Notes: generated by a model not told the origin, from the letters alone. Shown: positions 8,526 through 17,933, counted from the stretch's first letter. The stretch is DNA of 64,000 nt from Schlesneria sp. DSM 10557 (GCF_041860085.1 NZ_CP124747.1:3410001-3474000); one strand, 5' to 3'. Program-made: numbers and translations.

Positions 8526-9773
8526 TTATCGAGATTCGTCAATGCGATAGAGGTGCGTGGCGGTCCGAATATACAACGAGTCACCTGCGACGGCCGGGGT
8601 CGCCATCAGTTCTTCATTATCCATCACATTGACCGCCAGCTTAGAGAAGTGACGACCGGCTTCAATTACCGTCGTGACCGAGTTTTCGTCGAAGAAGTAG
8701 ACACGTCCTCGGGCGTAAAGGGGCGAGGCGGAAAACTTACCGCTGATCCGTTCCTGCCAGACGACCTTTCCGGATGTCGCTTCCAGGCAGGTCGCGACTC
8801 CGTCTGAACTGATCAGGTACAGCAGGTCATCCACCAGCAACGGCGAGGGGCGCGACGGCATGGTCTTGGTGTGCTTCCAGGCGATGTGAGTCTCCGTGAT
8901 ATCCCCCGCTCCTCCCAGCTTCACCGCCCAGAGTTCCGGATTGATGTAGGCGTTGATCAGGTAGACCATCCCGTGCCCGTAGACAGGTCGAGGAGCGATC
9001 GACCAGCCGCCGTAGGTCACCTTCCAGAGTTCCTTTCCAGTACCGATGTCATAAGCCATTGTCCCCCGTGCTCCCACACTGACCAGTTGCCGCTGCCCCT
9101 CTGATTCAACGACGATCGGAGTTCCGTAGCACTTGCGCAGGTCAGGTCGAACATCCTGAAAGTCGGCGGAGCGATCCGTCTTCCAGACGGTGCTTCCAGT
9201 GAACTTGTCGAGAGCTACGACATACTGCACATCCCGGCCGTCGACATTGAAGATCAGCAGATTATCGACCAGCATGGGCGAGCTGCCCGCTCCTTCGTGG
9301 TGATCACAGTTCAAATCCCGCCGCGTCCAGAGGACTTCGCCCGATTCCGTTTGAATGCAAGCAGTACCATAGGTGCCGAAATGCACATAGACTCGCCCCT
9401 CCTCAATGACCGACGTCGGCGAGGCGTAGCTGTTCATGGCAGCAATGGGCTGCGGGGTTTCGACATCGAATAAGTGCAAGTCGTGAATGACCCGACCGGA
9501 CGCACGATCGACACAGACTGCATAGCACTTGTGCCCATCCGCCGTAGCCGTAGTCAACCAGATCTGATCCTTCCAGACGACGGGTGAAGACCAGCCGCGA
9601 TCATGGATCGGCGTTTTCCAGACAACATTCTGCTGGCCGTCCCAAGTCAGAGCCAATTTCTGTGAGTCGCTGTGACCATCTCCCAACGGCCCGCGAAACT
9701 GCGGCCAGTTGTCCGCCCCCTGCGAAATCGATGAAGAAAGCAGGAACACGAACATCGCAAACAATCGACGCAT
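8526..9773 (-). CDS. exported PQQ-like beta-propeller protein
   Basis: From ATG 9773 the product has 415 residues. A signal peptide (MRRLFAMFVFLLSSSISQGA) is followed by NWPQFRGPLGDGHS, the opening of a large planctomycete family of PQQ-binding-like or BamB-like propellers. Repeated blades with WKT, VVWKDQ, VYVHFG, LIFNVDGRD and TVWKTD patterns are spread over the whole length. The fold is sure. Whether it binds PQQ is not, since most family members are uncharacterised and lack the disulfide and Ca ligands of alcohol dehydrogenases. It sits 23 nt downstream of the first of two paralogous anchored proteins and is probably cotranscribed with them, so the three may work together in the envelope. 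Confidence 0.86.
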   Translation of the reverse strand: MRRLFAMFVFLLSSSISQGADNWPQFRGPLGDGHSDSQKLALTWDGQQNVVWKTPIHDRGWSSPVVWKDQIWLTTATADGHKCYAVCVDRASGRVIHDLHLFDVETPQPIAAMNSYASPTSVIEEGRVYVHFGTYGTACIQTESGEVLWTRRDLNCDHHEGAGSSPMLVDNLLIFNVDGRDVQYVVALDKFTGSTVWKTDRSADFQDVRPDLRKCYGTPIVVESEGQRQLVSVGARGTMAYDIGTGKELWKVTYGGWSIAPRPVYGHGMVYLINAYINPELWAVKLGGAGDITETHIAWKHTKTMPSRPSPLLVDDLLYLISSDGVATCLEATSGKVVWQERISGKFSASPLYARGRVYFFDENSVTTVIEAGRHFSKLAVNVMDNEELMATPAVAGDSLYIRTATHLYRIDESR

Positions 9774-9796
9774 CGTTGGCTTCTCCGGTCTTGGAG

Positions 9797-11359
9797 TCAA
9801 AACTTTCCATTGCGTTGCCGCGGTGGCGGGGCAGGCGGCGCGATATCAAATGTGAAGAGTCGGGGGACCTGTAACAGCAGCGTCGCATTCACACGGTCAA
9901 TCTCGTCGCAGGGCCGTTTCGCCAACCAAATTAACAGTCCCTGAGCGTTGTGCAACTCGCCGTCTAATTCCTGCCCCCGCGGATCTTTCACAATGATGTA
10001 GGGAAACCGGTCCCCGGCCCCTGTCACTGAAAGTACGAAATGTGGTCGTGGAAGAGTTAAATTCAAACTGACTTTGACGGGGGACTGAAGTGGTCGACTG
10101 ACGGGACCGTTATTCAGTGTCCCACCGGCAGCGAACGATTGCGGCCCGGCCGGGGCTACTAGAAACGTCCCTTCCAATGCTCCCTTCGTCATGTGTTTCA
10201 GTTTCCACGGCAGGGTGAAGGGAAAAGGTGCCTCCCCCGGTCCCTGGTAGGAATAAGACCCAGCGCGGCCAGCCCCCATTAGCTTCACGACCAGCGTTGA
10301 ATCACCGTCTGTTTCCGTCAATTCAATTCTTGAATCTGAACTGGTGCTGCTCTTCCCGTTGAACGAAATCCCAGGAATTTCTACGACGTCTGCGGACGCG
10401 AGAGTGGCAGGATTACGGCAGATCAGGGAAAGCCCCAGTCTCCAGGTCTCGTTGAATGGCGAAATCGTGCAGTGTTGCAGTGGTGCGACAACACCGATGT
10501 TCGATTCGACGTACGCCTCGGCTTGGCTGACGACCAGCACCGACTCCAGTAAAGGTGCCCCACCTGTATAAGGGATCCAGTCGTTCGATACCCTTCCATC
10601 CACGGTCACGGTGTATTCCGGATCCACCTTGAGAGCATCGCCGGGCCACGAATTGGTAAATTCCTGGTCCGGCCATTCCGCTTTCACCCGAAACAATTCA
10701 ACGGTCATATTGCCGTCTTGTTCTTTCGCTGGCAGTTGGCGGGGACTCCAGCTCTGCAATCGGTCCTTGGGAACAGTATAGAAAATCTGCGAGCTTCCGA
10801 GCGTGCTCTTGTTACTGTTTAAAAGATCAACTTTCAGCGTCCCGGAGGATGACGGCATTTCCACGGCAAAACATGGCGGCAGGTCCAATGGTCTAAAGCC
10901 GGCAGGCAGGCGTCCGGAAGAACCGTGCATCTGAGTTAAGTCACCAGCCGTCCGCCACCCTCGTTCGTCAGTCAGAATCATCCAGAAGGGAGTTGCCTCT
11001 GATACCGGGCGTGACCAATCAAAAGTGTGCCAGAAAAGGATCATTGGCAAGGTTGTGCGAGACACAATATTGCGATTCGACACAGCAATTTGTCGATTAA
11101 CCCGCGTCAGCCACTTATTGGCCCAGATTTCGGCCGACGTCAAGCCCCTCGGTGCTTTGTAGTAGGAATGTTCTTTACCGACTGTCGTCTTGTGAATTGT
11201 GAACTGACTTCGCTCGGGAAGTCTGATTATGGCGAGCGGCCTTTCCCAGATCATCTCTCTTCCGAGCAGCAGCAGACAGCCGCACCCGACGATCAGGAAA
11301 ATTCGCTTTCGCCAACGGCGCCGAGTTCCTGAAGCGACTCCAGTTCCGTCATCCGTCAT
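9797..11359 (-). CDS. membrane-anchored protein of unknown function, paralogue A
   Basis: The 520-residue protein starts at ATG 11359 after AAAGGA. A short cytoplasmic, basic N-terminus (RRRWRKR) leads into one transmembrane helix (about residues 19-34), then a long extracytoplasmic, beta-rich part. The C-terminal end contains GQELDGELHNAQGLLIWLAK and FTFDIAPPAPPPRQRNGKF. The neighbour at 11568-13127 is clearly homologous over its whole length and has the same order of motifs, including LTSAEIWANKWLTRVNRQI near the N-terminus, HTFDWS, DERGWRTAGDL and a VAPLQHCTISPFNETWRL segment. I do not recognise the family. The pair arose by tandem duplication and has diverged strongly. Confidence 0.8.
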   Translation of the reverse strand: MTDDGTGVASGTRRRWRKRIFLIVGCGCLLLLGREMIWERPLAIIRLPERSQFTIHKTTVGKEHSYYKAPRGLTSAEIWANKWLTRVNRQIAVSNRNIVSRTTLPMILFWHTFDWSRPVSEATPFWMILTDERGWRTAGDLTQMHGSSGRLPAGFRPLDLPPCFAVEMPSSSGTLKVDLLNSNKSTLGSSQIFYTVPKDRLQSWSPRQLPAKEQDGNMTVELFRVKAEWPDQEFTNSWPGDALKVDPEYTVTVDGRVSNDWIPYTGGAPLLESVLVVSQAEAYVESNIGVVAPLQHCTISPFNETWRLGLSLICRNPATLASADVVEIPGISFNGKSSTSSDSRIELTETDGDSTLVVKLMGAGRAGSYSYQGPGEAPFPFTLPWKLKHMTKGALEGTFLVAPAGPQSFAAGGTLNNGPVSRPLQSPVKVSLNLTLPRPHFVLSVTGAGDRFPYIIVKDPRGQELDGELHNAQGLLIWLAKRPCDEIDRVNATLLLQVPRLFTFDIAPPAPPPRQRNGKF

Positions 11360-11567
11360 TGAGAATCCTTTCTTCTCGCCGTTGCGCCTCAGCCAGGCAA
11401 ATGCAGGGGAGATCCCTGCGAATCACCCGAAGTGAGTGATTAACCAGCGTTACTTCGACTGCGGTGAGAGATTACGCTTCCATGACTATTTCGATGACTC
11501 ATGGCCACAACTAATCCCAAGCGTGATCCGCACCTGGTAGAACACCACGGACGGCATATCGCTGAGC

Positions 11568-13127
11568 TCACTCAAATTGACGTCCTTGCCTCTGCGGACG
11601 GGGTGGAACAGCGGGGGGGGCCACTTCGAATGTAAAGTATCGAGCGTCCTGCAGAACGACCGTGGCATCGATCCGATCAATTTCGGGATAGGGGAGCTTC
11701 GCCACCCAAATGAGCAGGCCCTGGATGTGATAGAGATCCCCTTCCAACTCTTGACCGTTGCGTGATTTGATCATCACGCAGGGTGACCGTACTCCCATGT
11801 CCGTTACTGACATGACCAGATGGGGACACTGCGTTGTCAGATTGAGATTCACGGTCACAGGATTAAGAGAAGACCACGCGGAAACGGTACCAGGGGCCCG
11901 CGGGACGAAGGTTGACTGGATCGTGCCGTCGAGTCGGTTTCGTGTCAAAAGCGATAACGGTACCGTGTTGGGGTATGCAGTAATTGCTTCGCTCTCCGCA
12001 GCGTAAACAAAGGAACCATCCCTCCCGGCACCGAGCAATTTCAGACTCGGGCTGCCTGCAGGTGGAGGAGCGGTTGATTCTGCAATTGCAGCAATTCCCC
12101 CTTCGATTGAAATGTCTGAGAACACCTGAACGTACGCAGAATTATCTTTCTCGGGATTGCGACAAACCAGCGGAAGATGCAGCTTCCAGGCGGTCTGATA
12201 GGGCGAAATAGTGCACGAGTCCAAGGGGGCCACTCCCCCCAGGACCGATTCAACCGACGCGACAAGCTGCCCTCGTGCGTACCCGGACTCCAGCGCAGAA
12301 AGCTTTGTGGTGACGTACGTCCAATCCCTGGACTCTACGCCATTCACCTTGACGACGATTTCAGGAGTCACCGTCAGACTGTCGCCGAACCAGAGATCAC
12401 TTTCGTCGCCAGACCAGTCGGCTTTCAGTCCTACCAGGGTGACAGTCAGATCCACGTCTTCCGCGACAGCGGGTAATACCCTCGTCGTTCGAGGCTCGTA
12501 GAACTCTGCGGGGACGGAATAGGCGAGTGAAGTACTGCCAAGAGTTCTTCCTGTCGAATTCAATAGCTCCAGTTTCACCTGAGGACCTGTGACAGGAGCT
12601 TCCATTGCAAATCGGTAAGGCTCCACCCGCGGGTGAGATGACACGGACGCTGTTTCCGCCTGATTGCGTAAATATTCAAAACCAGACAGGTTCGCAGACG
12701 TCCGCCAGCCATACTGGTCCGACAAGATCGCCCACGCGGGAGTCGCATCCGAATCGTCTGCAGCCCAGTCGAATTCATGCCAGACACAGACTGTGGTTGA
12801 CTGACTATGAACGGTCACGCCTCGTTGATTTACCGGCAAAATTTCTCGACCGATGCGTGCCAACCATCCGTTCAAACGGACCTCTAACGAAGTCAGACCA
12901 CTTGCAGCAGTCGAGTTGTAAGAGTGCAACGTCCCAACCGTCAGTTTGTGAATGCGGAAAGCCTTCCCATCGGGAAGGTCAACCTTACCGATGATGGCTT
13001 CGCTTGATGGCCACATGCCGAACCACAGCAGAAGCCCGCCCATCGCGACAAGCAAGATCCAGCGTTTCCAGAAGCGGCGTTCCGACGGGGCCTTTTCCGA
13101 ACCCATATTTTCGTCGTCGCTAGCCAT
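11568..13127 (-). CDS. membrane-anchored protein of unknown function, paralogue B
   Basis: The 519-residue protein starts at ATG 13127 after GGAAGGAG. It has the same build as paralogue A: basic segment (RRFWKRW), one transmembrane helix (about 27-43), then an extracytoplasmic domain. Matching blocks are LTSLEVRLNGWLARIGREI, HEFDWA, DQYGWRTSANL, VAPLDSCTISPYQTAWKL and the C-terminal GQELEGDLYHIQGLLIWVAK with FTFEVAPPAVPPRPQRQGRQ. The gap to paralogue A is 208 nt with no hairpin I can see, so an operon B-A-PQQ is plausible. No enzyme motif, lipobox or repeat was found. Function unknown. Confidence 0.8.
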   Translation of the reverse strand: MASDDENMGSEKAPSERRFWKRWILLVAMGGLLLWFGMWPSSEAIIGKVDLPDGKAFRIHKLTVGTLHSYNSTAASGLTSLEVRLNGWLARIGREILPVNQRGVTVHSQSTTVCVWHEFDWAADDSDATPAWAILSDQYGWRTSANLSGFEYLRNQAETASVSSHPRVEPYRFAMEAPVTGPQVKLELLNSTGRTLGSTSLAYSVPAEFYEPRTTRVLPAVAEDVDLTVTLVGLKADWSGDESDLWFGDSLTVTPEIVVKVNGVESRDWTYVTTKLSALESGYARGQLVASVESVLGGVAPLDSCTISPYQTAWKLHLPLVCRNPEKDNSAYVQVFSDISIEGGIAAIAESTAPPPAGSPSLKLLGAGRDGSFVYAAESEAITAYPNTVPLSLLTRNRLDGTIQSTFVPRAPGTVSAWSSLNPVTVNLNLTTQCPHLVMSVTDMGVRSPCVMIKSRNGQELEGDLYHIQGLLIWVAKLPYPEIDRIDATVVLQDARYFTFEVAPPAVPPRPQRQGRQFE

Positions 13128-13430
13128 CGAGACTCCTTCCCCGACTTTGTCACGCCGCTGCTAACTTGCAAGAACTGACCCGCATGATCCATCGTGCAGT
13201 CGATATCAACGTTACCTTGAATCATGCCACCTGGCAATGACACGCCGTCTTTAGTCTTTTCACACACCATCTCATCGCTGCGATTGGCACTGGCTCCATT
13301 TCCGCCCCGAGTGTCACTTTCTGCAAACAGACTATTCCAATTCTGTCTTGATTAAGATATTTTGTCTCTATCTATTCCAGGCAGATCGTTCTACTCGATT
13401 CGCCTCACTCACCTCTCAGGAGCTCTTATC
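13128..13430. other. divergent intergenic region
   Basis: The 303 nt between paralogue B (minus strand) and the DUF1111 gene (plus strand) must carry the promoters of both units. No convincing -35/-10 pair, RNA or repeat could be picked out by eye. Confidence 0.45.
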
Positions 13431-14708
13431 ATGTTTCGCTCCGCTGGCATTCGCCCTCCGCAGACAGTGACACAGTATTGCTTTGCAGGCATCGCCATGG
13501 GTGCCATCTGGCTGGCCGAAAGTGCTGTTGTCGCCTGGTACTGCCAACCTACTGAAGCACAGATTGCGCATGGACGGGCACTCTTTGAACACAAATGGAC
13601 CGAGAACGACCCCCTGTCGGGAAAGGGTGACGGATTGGGGCCCGTTTTTAACGCTACGTCGTGCGTCGAATGCCACTTTCAGGGGACGGTCGGGGGAGCG
13701 GGTCCTAACAAGTTCAACGTCAAAACCTTCGAAATCCTGCCAACGAAGAAGGAACCACTTCCTCTGTCGGGCGTCGTACATGCCTCAGCCGTTCGCCCCG
13801 ATCTGCTGGAATCCGCCTCCACAGTGCGTCGCCACAATCCCATCGTCAAAAATGGCATGAAGGTGATCGGCGGCTGTCGGATCGACATCGTTGATTTCGA
13901 TCCGATTCACTACGACACCAGTAATACGCCCGCGTTATTCGGAGCCGGGCAGATTGACAAGATTCGAGAAGTCGCCATTCGCGGGCAATCGCTGCGTCGA
14001 TCCGTGACCAGTTTGACTCGGGAATTTGATCTCGACTTCAAATCAACCCCGACGGGTCGTGTGCGGATCCTTCCTGACGGGCGGATCGGAAAGTTCGGCT
14101 GGAAAGCCCAGTTTGCCACACTAAAGGAATTCGTCGCGGCCGCCTGTGCGGGAGAACTGGGGCTCTCGAACCATCTCCGGAAGCAACACGTGGCACAGGA
14201 GTATCGGGAGGACACGGATGCCGAACTCGATATGACCCGCCAGCAGTTCGCGGCCCTTGTCGCCTACGTCGAAACAATCCCTGCACCTCGACGGGAACGA
14301 CCGAGCGATGCGACGCAGACGACGGTCGTCGAAAGGGGTGAAGCCCTGTTTTCGTCAGTCGGTTGCGCCGACTGTCACATTCCCGATCTGGATGGCACCC
14401 AGGGGATTTACAGTGACTTCAGCCTGCACAGCCTGACAGACGAAGCGAATGACGGATACTCCAAAGTCCCCGATGTTCCCTTGCCCGACGATCACCCGAA
14501 ACTCAACGAGTGGAAGACGCCGGCCCTGTGGGGTGTCGCCGACTCGGCCCCGTATTTTCACGACGGAGGCTCGCCTGATCTGCCGAGTGCGATTGAGCGG
14601 CATGGCGGAGCAGCACGGCATGTTCGCGAGAAATATCGCGCACTGCCTCAACCCGATCAGCAGGCACTCGTCTCATTCCTGAAGACGCTCAGGGCTCCAC
14701 TTCCCTGA
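13431..14708 (+). CDS. di-heme c-type cytochrome, DUF1111 (thiol oxidoreductase-like) family
   Basis: ATG 13431 has AGGAG at good spacing and gives 425 residues. An N-terminal hydrophobic segment (YCFAGIAMGAIWLAESAVVAWYC) exports or anchors the protein. Two heme c sites are present: CVECH (78-82) and CADCH (312-316). The C-terminal part has WKTPALWGVADSAPYFHDGG and AIERHGGAARHVREKY, a signature of the DUF1111 family related to MauG and di-heme peroxidases. The family is thought to carry out redox chemistry in the periplasm; its substrate is unknown. Being divergent from the paralogue pair, it may or may not belong with them. Confidence 0.88.
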   Translation: MFRSAGIRPPQTVTQYCFAGIAMGAIWLAESAVVAWYCQPTEAQIAHGRALFEHKWTENDPLSGKGDGLGPVFNATSCVECHFQGTVGGAGPNKFNVKTFEILPTKKEPLPLSGVVHASAVRPDLLESASTVRRHNPIVKNGMKVIGGCRIDIVDFDPIHYDTSNTPALFGAGQIDKIREVAIRGQSLRRSVTSLTREFDLDFKSTPTGRVRILPDGRIGKFGWKAQFATLKEFVAAACAGELGLSNHLRKQHVAQEYREDTDAELDMTRQQFAALVAYVETIPAPRRERPSDATQTTVVERGEALFSSVGCADCHIPDLDGTQGIYSDFSLHSLTDEANDGYSKVPDVPLPDDHPKLNEWKTPALWGVADSAPYFHDGGSPDLPSAIERHGGAARHVREKYRALPQPDQQALVSFLKTLRAPLP

Positions 14709-14790
14709 TCCATTCCGGCGATGGCGGCCGCACGTTGTCGATCGGACAACCCTTTCTGCGGGATTGCGGCGTGCGGTCGATATCAGCCTG

Positions 14791-14814
14791 ACGTGAATAT
14801 CCCGACGTGAATAT
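14791..14814. repeat. two direct copies of ACGTGAATAT
   Basis: ACGTGAATAT occurs at 14791-14800 and 14805-14814, a period of 14 nt, in the convergent gap after the DUF1111 gene. It may be a small local duplication. Confidence 0.4.
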
Positions 14815-14853
14815 GAAGTGAAGGAAATGCCGGAGCTGCCGCGGTTCCGTTGG

Positions 14854-14888
14854 AATCACCTCCCCCGCAAAGTCGGGGCGAGGTGATT
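14854..14888. terminator. bidirectional terminator-like hairpin
   Basis: AATCACCTC and GAGGTGATT form a 9-bp stem, with an inner CCCG/CGGG pairing, between the convergent DUF1111 and FmdB-like genes. No T-run follows on either strand, so it is at best a weak or Rho-assisted terminator. Confidence 0.4.
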
Positions 14889-14997
14889 TCGTCATGGAAG
14901 AGGCTGTCCGTCGCGGGAAATGAGCCGTGATGCTCGGCACCGACCGGGACGGACTCAGTTCAATTCATTTCCTGGCAGCCTGCCCACGCTGTCTCGC

Positions 14998-15294
14998 TCA
15001 GAGGTTATCTCGCTTGATCAGATCAGGTCCATCCCCCAGCACCTTCTCATAGCTTCCAGTCGATGACTTCTGATACTTGGTGAAACCGAGTTTTTCCAGG
15101 TTTCGGTTGCTGATGTCCCCTTTGATGGGGCCTCCCATGGGACGTGGAACGCTGGCGGCCGAGATGATCCGTTCCACGGGCTGCCCCGTCTCCGGATGCG
15201 TGGTCAGCGGGGGCTCACCGATTTTCTGAAGAACTTCGAAGACCTGGCCATGCGAGCCATCGTCATTCACTACAGCATACTCATACAGCGGCAT
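14998..15294 (-). CDS. FmdB-like small protein without zinc-ribbon cysteines
   Basis: The 98-residue protein starts at ATG 15294 after AAGGA. MPLYEYAVVNDDGSHGQVFEV followed by LQKIGEPPLTTHPETGQPVERIIS aligns with the FmdB/CxxC_CxxC_SSSS family, whose members read roughly MPxYEYxCxxCGxxFExxQ...PLxxCPxCG. Here every zinc-binding cysteine is replaced and the protein has no cysteine at all, while the spacing, the YEY start and the PLT..PETG..V.RI pattern are kept. The C-terminal half (KGDISNRNLEKLGFTKYQKS) is longer than in the shortest members. A zinc-free structural descendant is the best reading. Molecular role unknown. Confidence 0.7.
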   Translation of the reverse strand: MPLYEYAVVNDDGSHGQVFEVLQKIGEPPLTTHPETGQPVERIISAASVPRPMGGPIKGDISNRNLEKLGFTKYQKSSTGSYEKVLGDGPDLIKRDNL

Positions 15295-15500
15295 TTCTCA
15301 TCCTTGGGTTCATCGTTCGCAAGTCAAAACAGGATAGACCGTATCAAAGGTGGAGTGACGAGTCTCGGTCAGTGGACTGGCCGAAACGGTCGATTTCTCA
15401 TCGGATCTACTCAACCGAAACGCGTCCTCTGCAGTCTGACAGAGGACGCGCTGTGCATGTCGAACGAGTTGCACAGCGGTCCCGCCGGTCAGCAGAGGAA

Positions 15501-16124
15501 TTACTTGGTACCAGGAGCAGCGGGCTTCTTGACGATCGTCGGTGGGATTTTGGCCCCCTCGGGATAAAACTTCATGGAAAGGGAGTTCACGCAGTGACGA
15601 GTATTCTTCTTCGTCATCCCCTCGCCGAGAAAGACGTGTCCCAGATGTCCGCCGCAGTTTTTGCAGAGGATTTCGGTCCGATCTCCATCGGCATCCAGCA
15701 CCCGCTTAACGGCTTTGGGAATCTCATCATCGAAACTGGGCCAGCCGCAGTGGCTCTCAAACTTGTCCTTGGACTGATAGAGGGGTGCATTGCAGCGGCG
15801 GCAGACGTAGGTGCCGGGATCCTTTTTGTCCGTGTACTCGCCCGTAAAAGCGCGCTCGGTCCCTTTTCTCAGGATGATCCGTTGCTCTTCCCGCGTGAGC
15901 AGGTTGTATTCGGTTTGAACTTTTGGTTCTTCAGCGGTTTCGTCGTCCTGGTTTGCGTCCACAGTCTTAACCTTCTTTTCGGGCGTGGCGGAAGAAGTCG
16001 CTGAACCGGATTCCGCCCCTTTTTCGGGTGGAGCTCCGTTCACATTGTATCCCACACTCAACAGCCCGATGACGACCGCGACAAGCCCCACGGCCTGCAC
16101 GAACTTCTGACTTCGCATTGGCAT
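15501..16124 (-). CDS. msrB: exported or membrane-anchored peptide-methionine (R)-S-oxide reductase MsrB
   Basis: From ATG 16124 (AGGGAG upstream) the product has 207 residues. A hydrophobic N-terminus ([21 protein letters not shown]) and a Ser/Glu/Lys-rich linker precede a full MsrB domain. Visible are [20 protein letters not shown] and [12 protein letters not shown], which give the four zinc cysteines, and [13 protein letters not shown] with the catalytic cysteine. The enzyme reduces methionine-R-sulfoxide in proteins; with this N-terminus it should act outside the cytoplasm. No MsrA is adjacent. The distant exported glutathione peroxidase (30200-30763) would serve a similar antioxidant role. 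Confidence 0.93.
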   Translation of the reverse strand: MPMRSQKFVQAVGLVAVVIGLLSVGYNVNGAPPEKGAESGSATSSATPEKKVKTVDANQDDETAEEPKVQTEYNLLTREEQRIILRKGTERAFTGEYTDKKDPGTYVCRRCNAPLYQSKDKFESHCGWPSFDDEIPKAVKRVLDADGDRTEILCKNCGGHLGHVFLGEGMTKKNTRHCVNSLSMKFYPEGAKIPPTIVKKPAAPGTK

Positions 16125-16790
16125 CGAAATGACTCCCTCTCCAGAACATACCACTCGATCCTCCAACTCGACAGGAGAACTCTTTTCAGAATCCCCCTCT
16201 CACCGCACGACCGATCATCGATCGCGGGCGAGCCACCCTCCAGTTGGCGTCATTCGTTCCGTCTCGTGAATGATCCCCCTGCCGCAATCACCTGGAAGCG
16301 TGATTCTCTTGTGAATCCTTCTGGCTCTCCGCAGCAGGGGTCTGACACTTCTTCACCCCCTCCAACTTCACTGGCCTCTGACACATCAGAATAATTCTAC
16401 TCGATCCTTGGGTCATTGAATTGTATTCGAGTCCCTTTTTGTGGAAATGCATGTTCGACAGGTCTTCCCACATTTCCCCTGACGAAGAGGACTCCTCGCG
16501 TGCTCGTGTCGATGATGTCCATTCTACCGATTCACGTCACTTCCCTTGTAGAAAGGGGGTCCTTCTCCACCTCTCGGCAGCCTACCAGATCACAACAAAT
16601 CAACCCAACCCATTTGCGCACAAAAGCTTGCGTGACACCTAAACCAAACTCCGAATACTTGTAACCGTCACATTCCCACAACCGTTTCGGGCATACGCCC
16701 TTGCCGATTGTGCGAGGCTCAGGAACACTTCTCCGCCAGCCGCCCCTGACCGCCTCGCTAACGCGAAGTCCCCTGCACGAGACTGATTCC
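16125..16790. other. 666-nt divergent intergenic region without a recognised gene
   Basis: The gap lies between msrB (minus) and the phosphoesterase-like gene (plus). Short open frames on both strands lack ribosome sites and resemble nothing. The octamer TCTGACAC occurs twice, at 16341-16348 and 16377-16384. The region is less GC-rich than its neighbours around 16380-16450 and 16580-16680 and may hold promoters or an untranslated RNA, but I cannot support a specific call. Confidence 0.45.
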
Positions 16791-17159
16791 ATGCCCCGAT
16801 TTGCGATCCTGATCCACGATCATCCGTTCCTGCACTGGGATTTTCTGCTGGAAGGGGACGAGGAGTGTCGGACGTGGAGGTTGCTGTCACCCCCGGATGG
16901 ATCCTCTGATGAGATCCCGGCGGAAGCCCTGCCCGCCCATCGGCTGCTCTATCTGGACTACGAAGGTCCGGTGAGTGGTGGACGAGGGACGGTCACCCTC
17001 TGGGACCGGGGCGTGTTCACTTGGCAGATCAATGAGCCAGTCCACTGTGAAGTATGCCTGTCTGGCCACAGGTGGCGCGGTCTCGTTCGTCTGGAAAAAA
17101 AAGAGGACGACTCGTGGAGCGTGATTTTTGACCCGGAAATCGACGGACTGCGACACTAA
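16791..17159 (+). CDS. stand-alone LigD 3'-phosphoesterase-like domain protein
   Basis: The 122-residue product (ATG 16791) matches the N-terminal phosphoesterase (PE) domain of bacterial LigD in its core: RFAILIHDHPFLHWDFLLEG, with H9, H15 and D17 spaced exactly as His42, His48 and Asp50 of the Pseudomonas domain, and HRLLYLDYEG, with H50 and Y54 spaced as His84 and Tyr88. The arginine two residues after the aspartate (Arg52) is Leu19 here. The PE family trims 3' ribonucleotides and 3' phosphates at DNA ends in non-homologous end joining. No ligase, polymerase or Ku gene is near. The call is by motif spacing; activity is uncertain given the changed arginine. Confidence 0.75.
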   Translation: MPRFAILIHDHPFLHWDFLLEGDEECRTWRLLSPPDGSSDEIPAEALPAHRLLYLDYEGPVSGGRGTVTLWDRGVFTWQINEPVHCEVCLSGHRWRGLVRLEKKEDDSWSVIFDPEIDGLRH

Positions 17160-17456
17160 CCACCTGGACGTCGCCGTCTGTCGCATCCCCTTGCTCAAGC
17201 GGCAGACGTGAGTGGAAATGGGTGGATCTGGCGATTTCCCACCGTCATCAGCAGCGTTGCTGGTTTGGGAATCACCCACCGCATATGTTATGTAAAGAGT
17301 CGCCTGTCAGTCGCGGTCGTGGAATCCCACGCACCCGTTCGCCTTTCGTCAACCGGACGGCGGGGCGATCACGACGTTCACCGGGCGCGTCGTCAGGAAA
17401 AATCACAAGCCTCAGCGTGCGATCCGCTCACTCCGTCACAACCAGAATCAGCCCTC

Positions 17457-17933
17457 ATGCCGAAGTTGCCGCCTGATATCCGAATGATGATCGATCAACT
17501 CTGCCAAAAGGGGGACAAGTTCGCGCAGATCGATCAGCTTCACGACGCCCTCGATCAATACGAGGCGGCCTGGGAGCTGCTGCCAAATCCCAAGCAGCAG
17601 TGGCCAGCGGCCACGTGGATCCTGATGGCGGCTGGTGACATCTATTTCACACACCGGCATTTCGGCCCGGCCAGAGACGCACTTCGAGAAGCCCTCGACG
17701 CACCGGGGGGAGAAGACAACGAATTTCTCTGGCTGCGGCTGGGCCAGAGCCTGTTCGAGCTGGGCGACCTGAACGGTGCCGCGGCGGCTCTGGAGACAGC
17801 GTGGCATCTGAATGGTGAAGAACTGTTCGTCGATGAAGACCCCAAATACCTCACTTTTCTGAAAACGCAACTGGGGCATCTCAGAAGTCAGTCGGGGCCA
17901 AAATCGAGTCGATTCAACCGGCCATTACAGTAA
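17457..17933 (+). CDS. TPR-like protein
   Basis: The frame is open from 17208, but ATG 17457 (158 residues) is the likely start because the upstream translation is low-complexity and unlike protein. Helical repeats with TPR character are seen: QIDQLHDALDQYEAAWELLP, ILMAAGDIYFTHRHFGPARD and LRLGQSLFELGDLNGAAAAL. Such small planctomycete TPR proteins act as scaffolds; no partner can be named. It is 130 nt upstream of glnS on the same strand. Confidence 0.7.
   Translation: MPKLPPDIRMMIDQLCQKGDKFAQIDQLHDALDQYEAAWELLPNPKQQWPAATWILMAAGDIYFTHRHFGPARDALREALDAPGGEDNEFLWLRLGQSLFELGDLNGAAAALETAWHLNGEELFVDEDPKYLTFLKTQLGHLRSQSGPKSSRFNRPLQ

Noticed and set aside
16288..16664. Short open frames on both strands in the msrB/phosphoesterase gap
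   Set aside because: They lack ribosome sites and protein-like composition.
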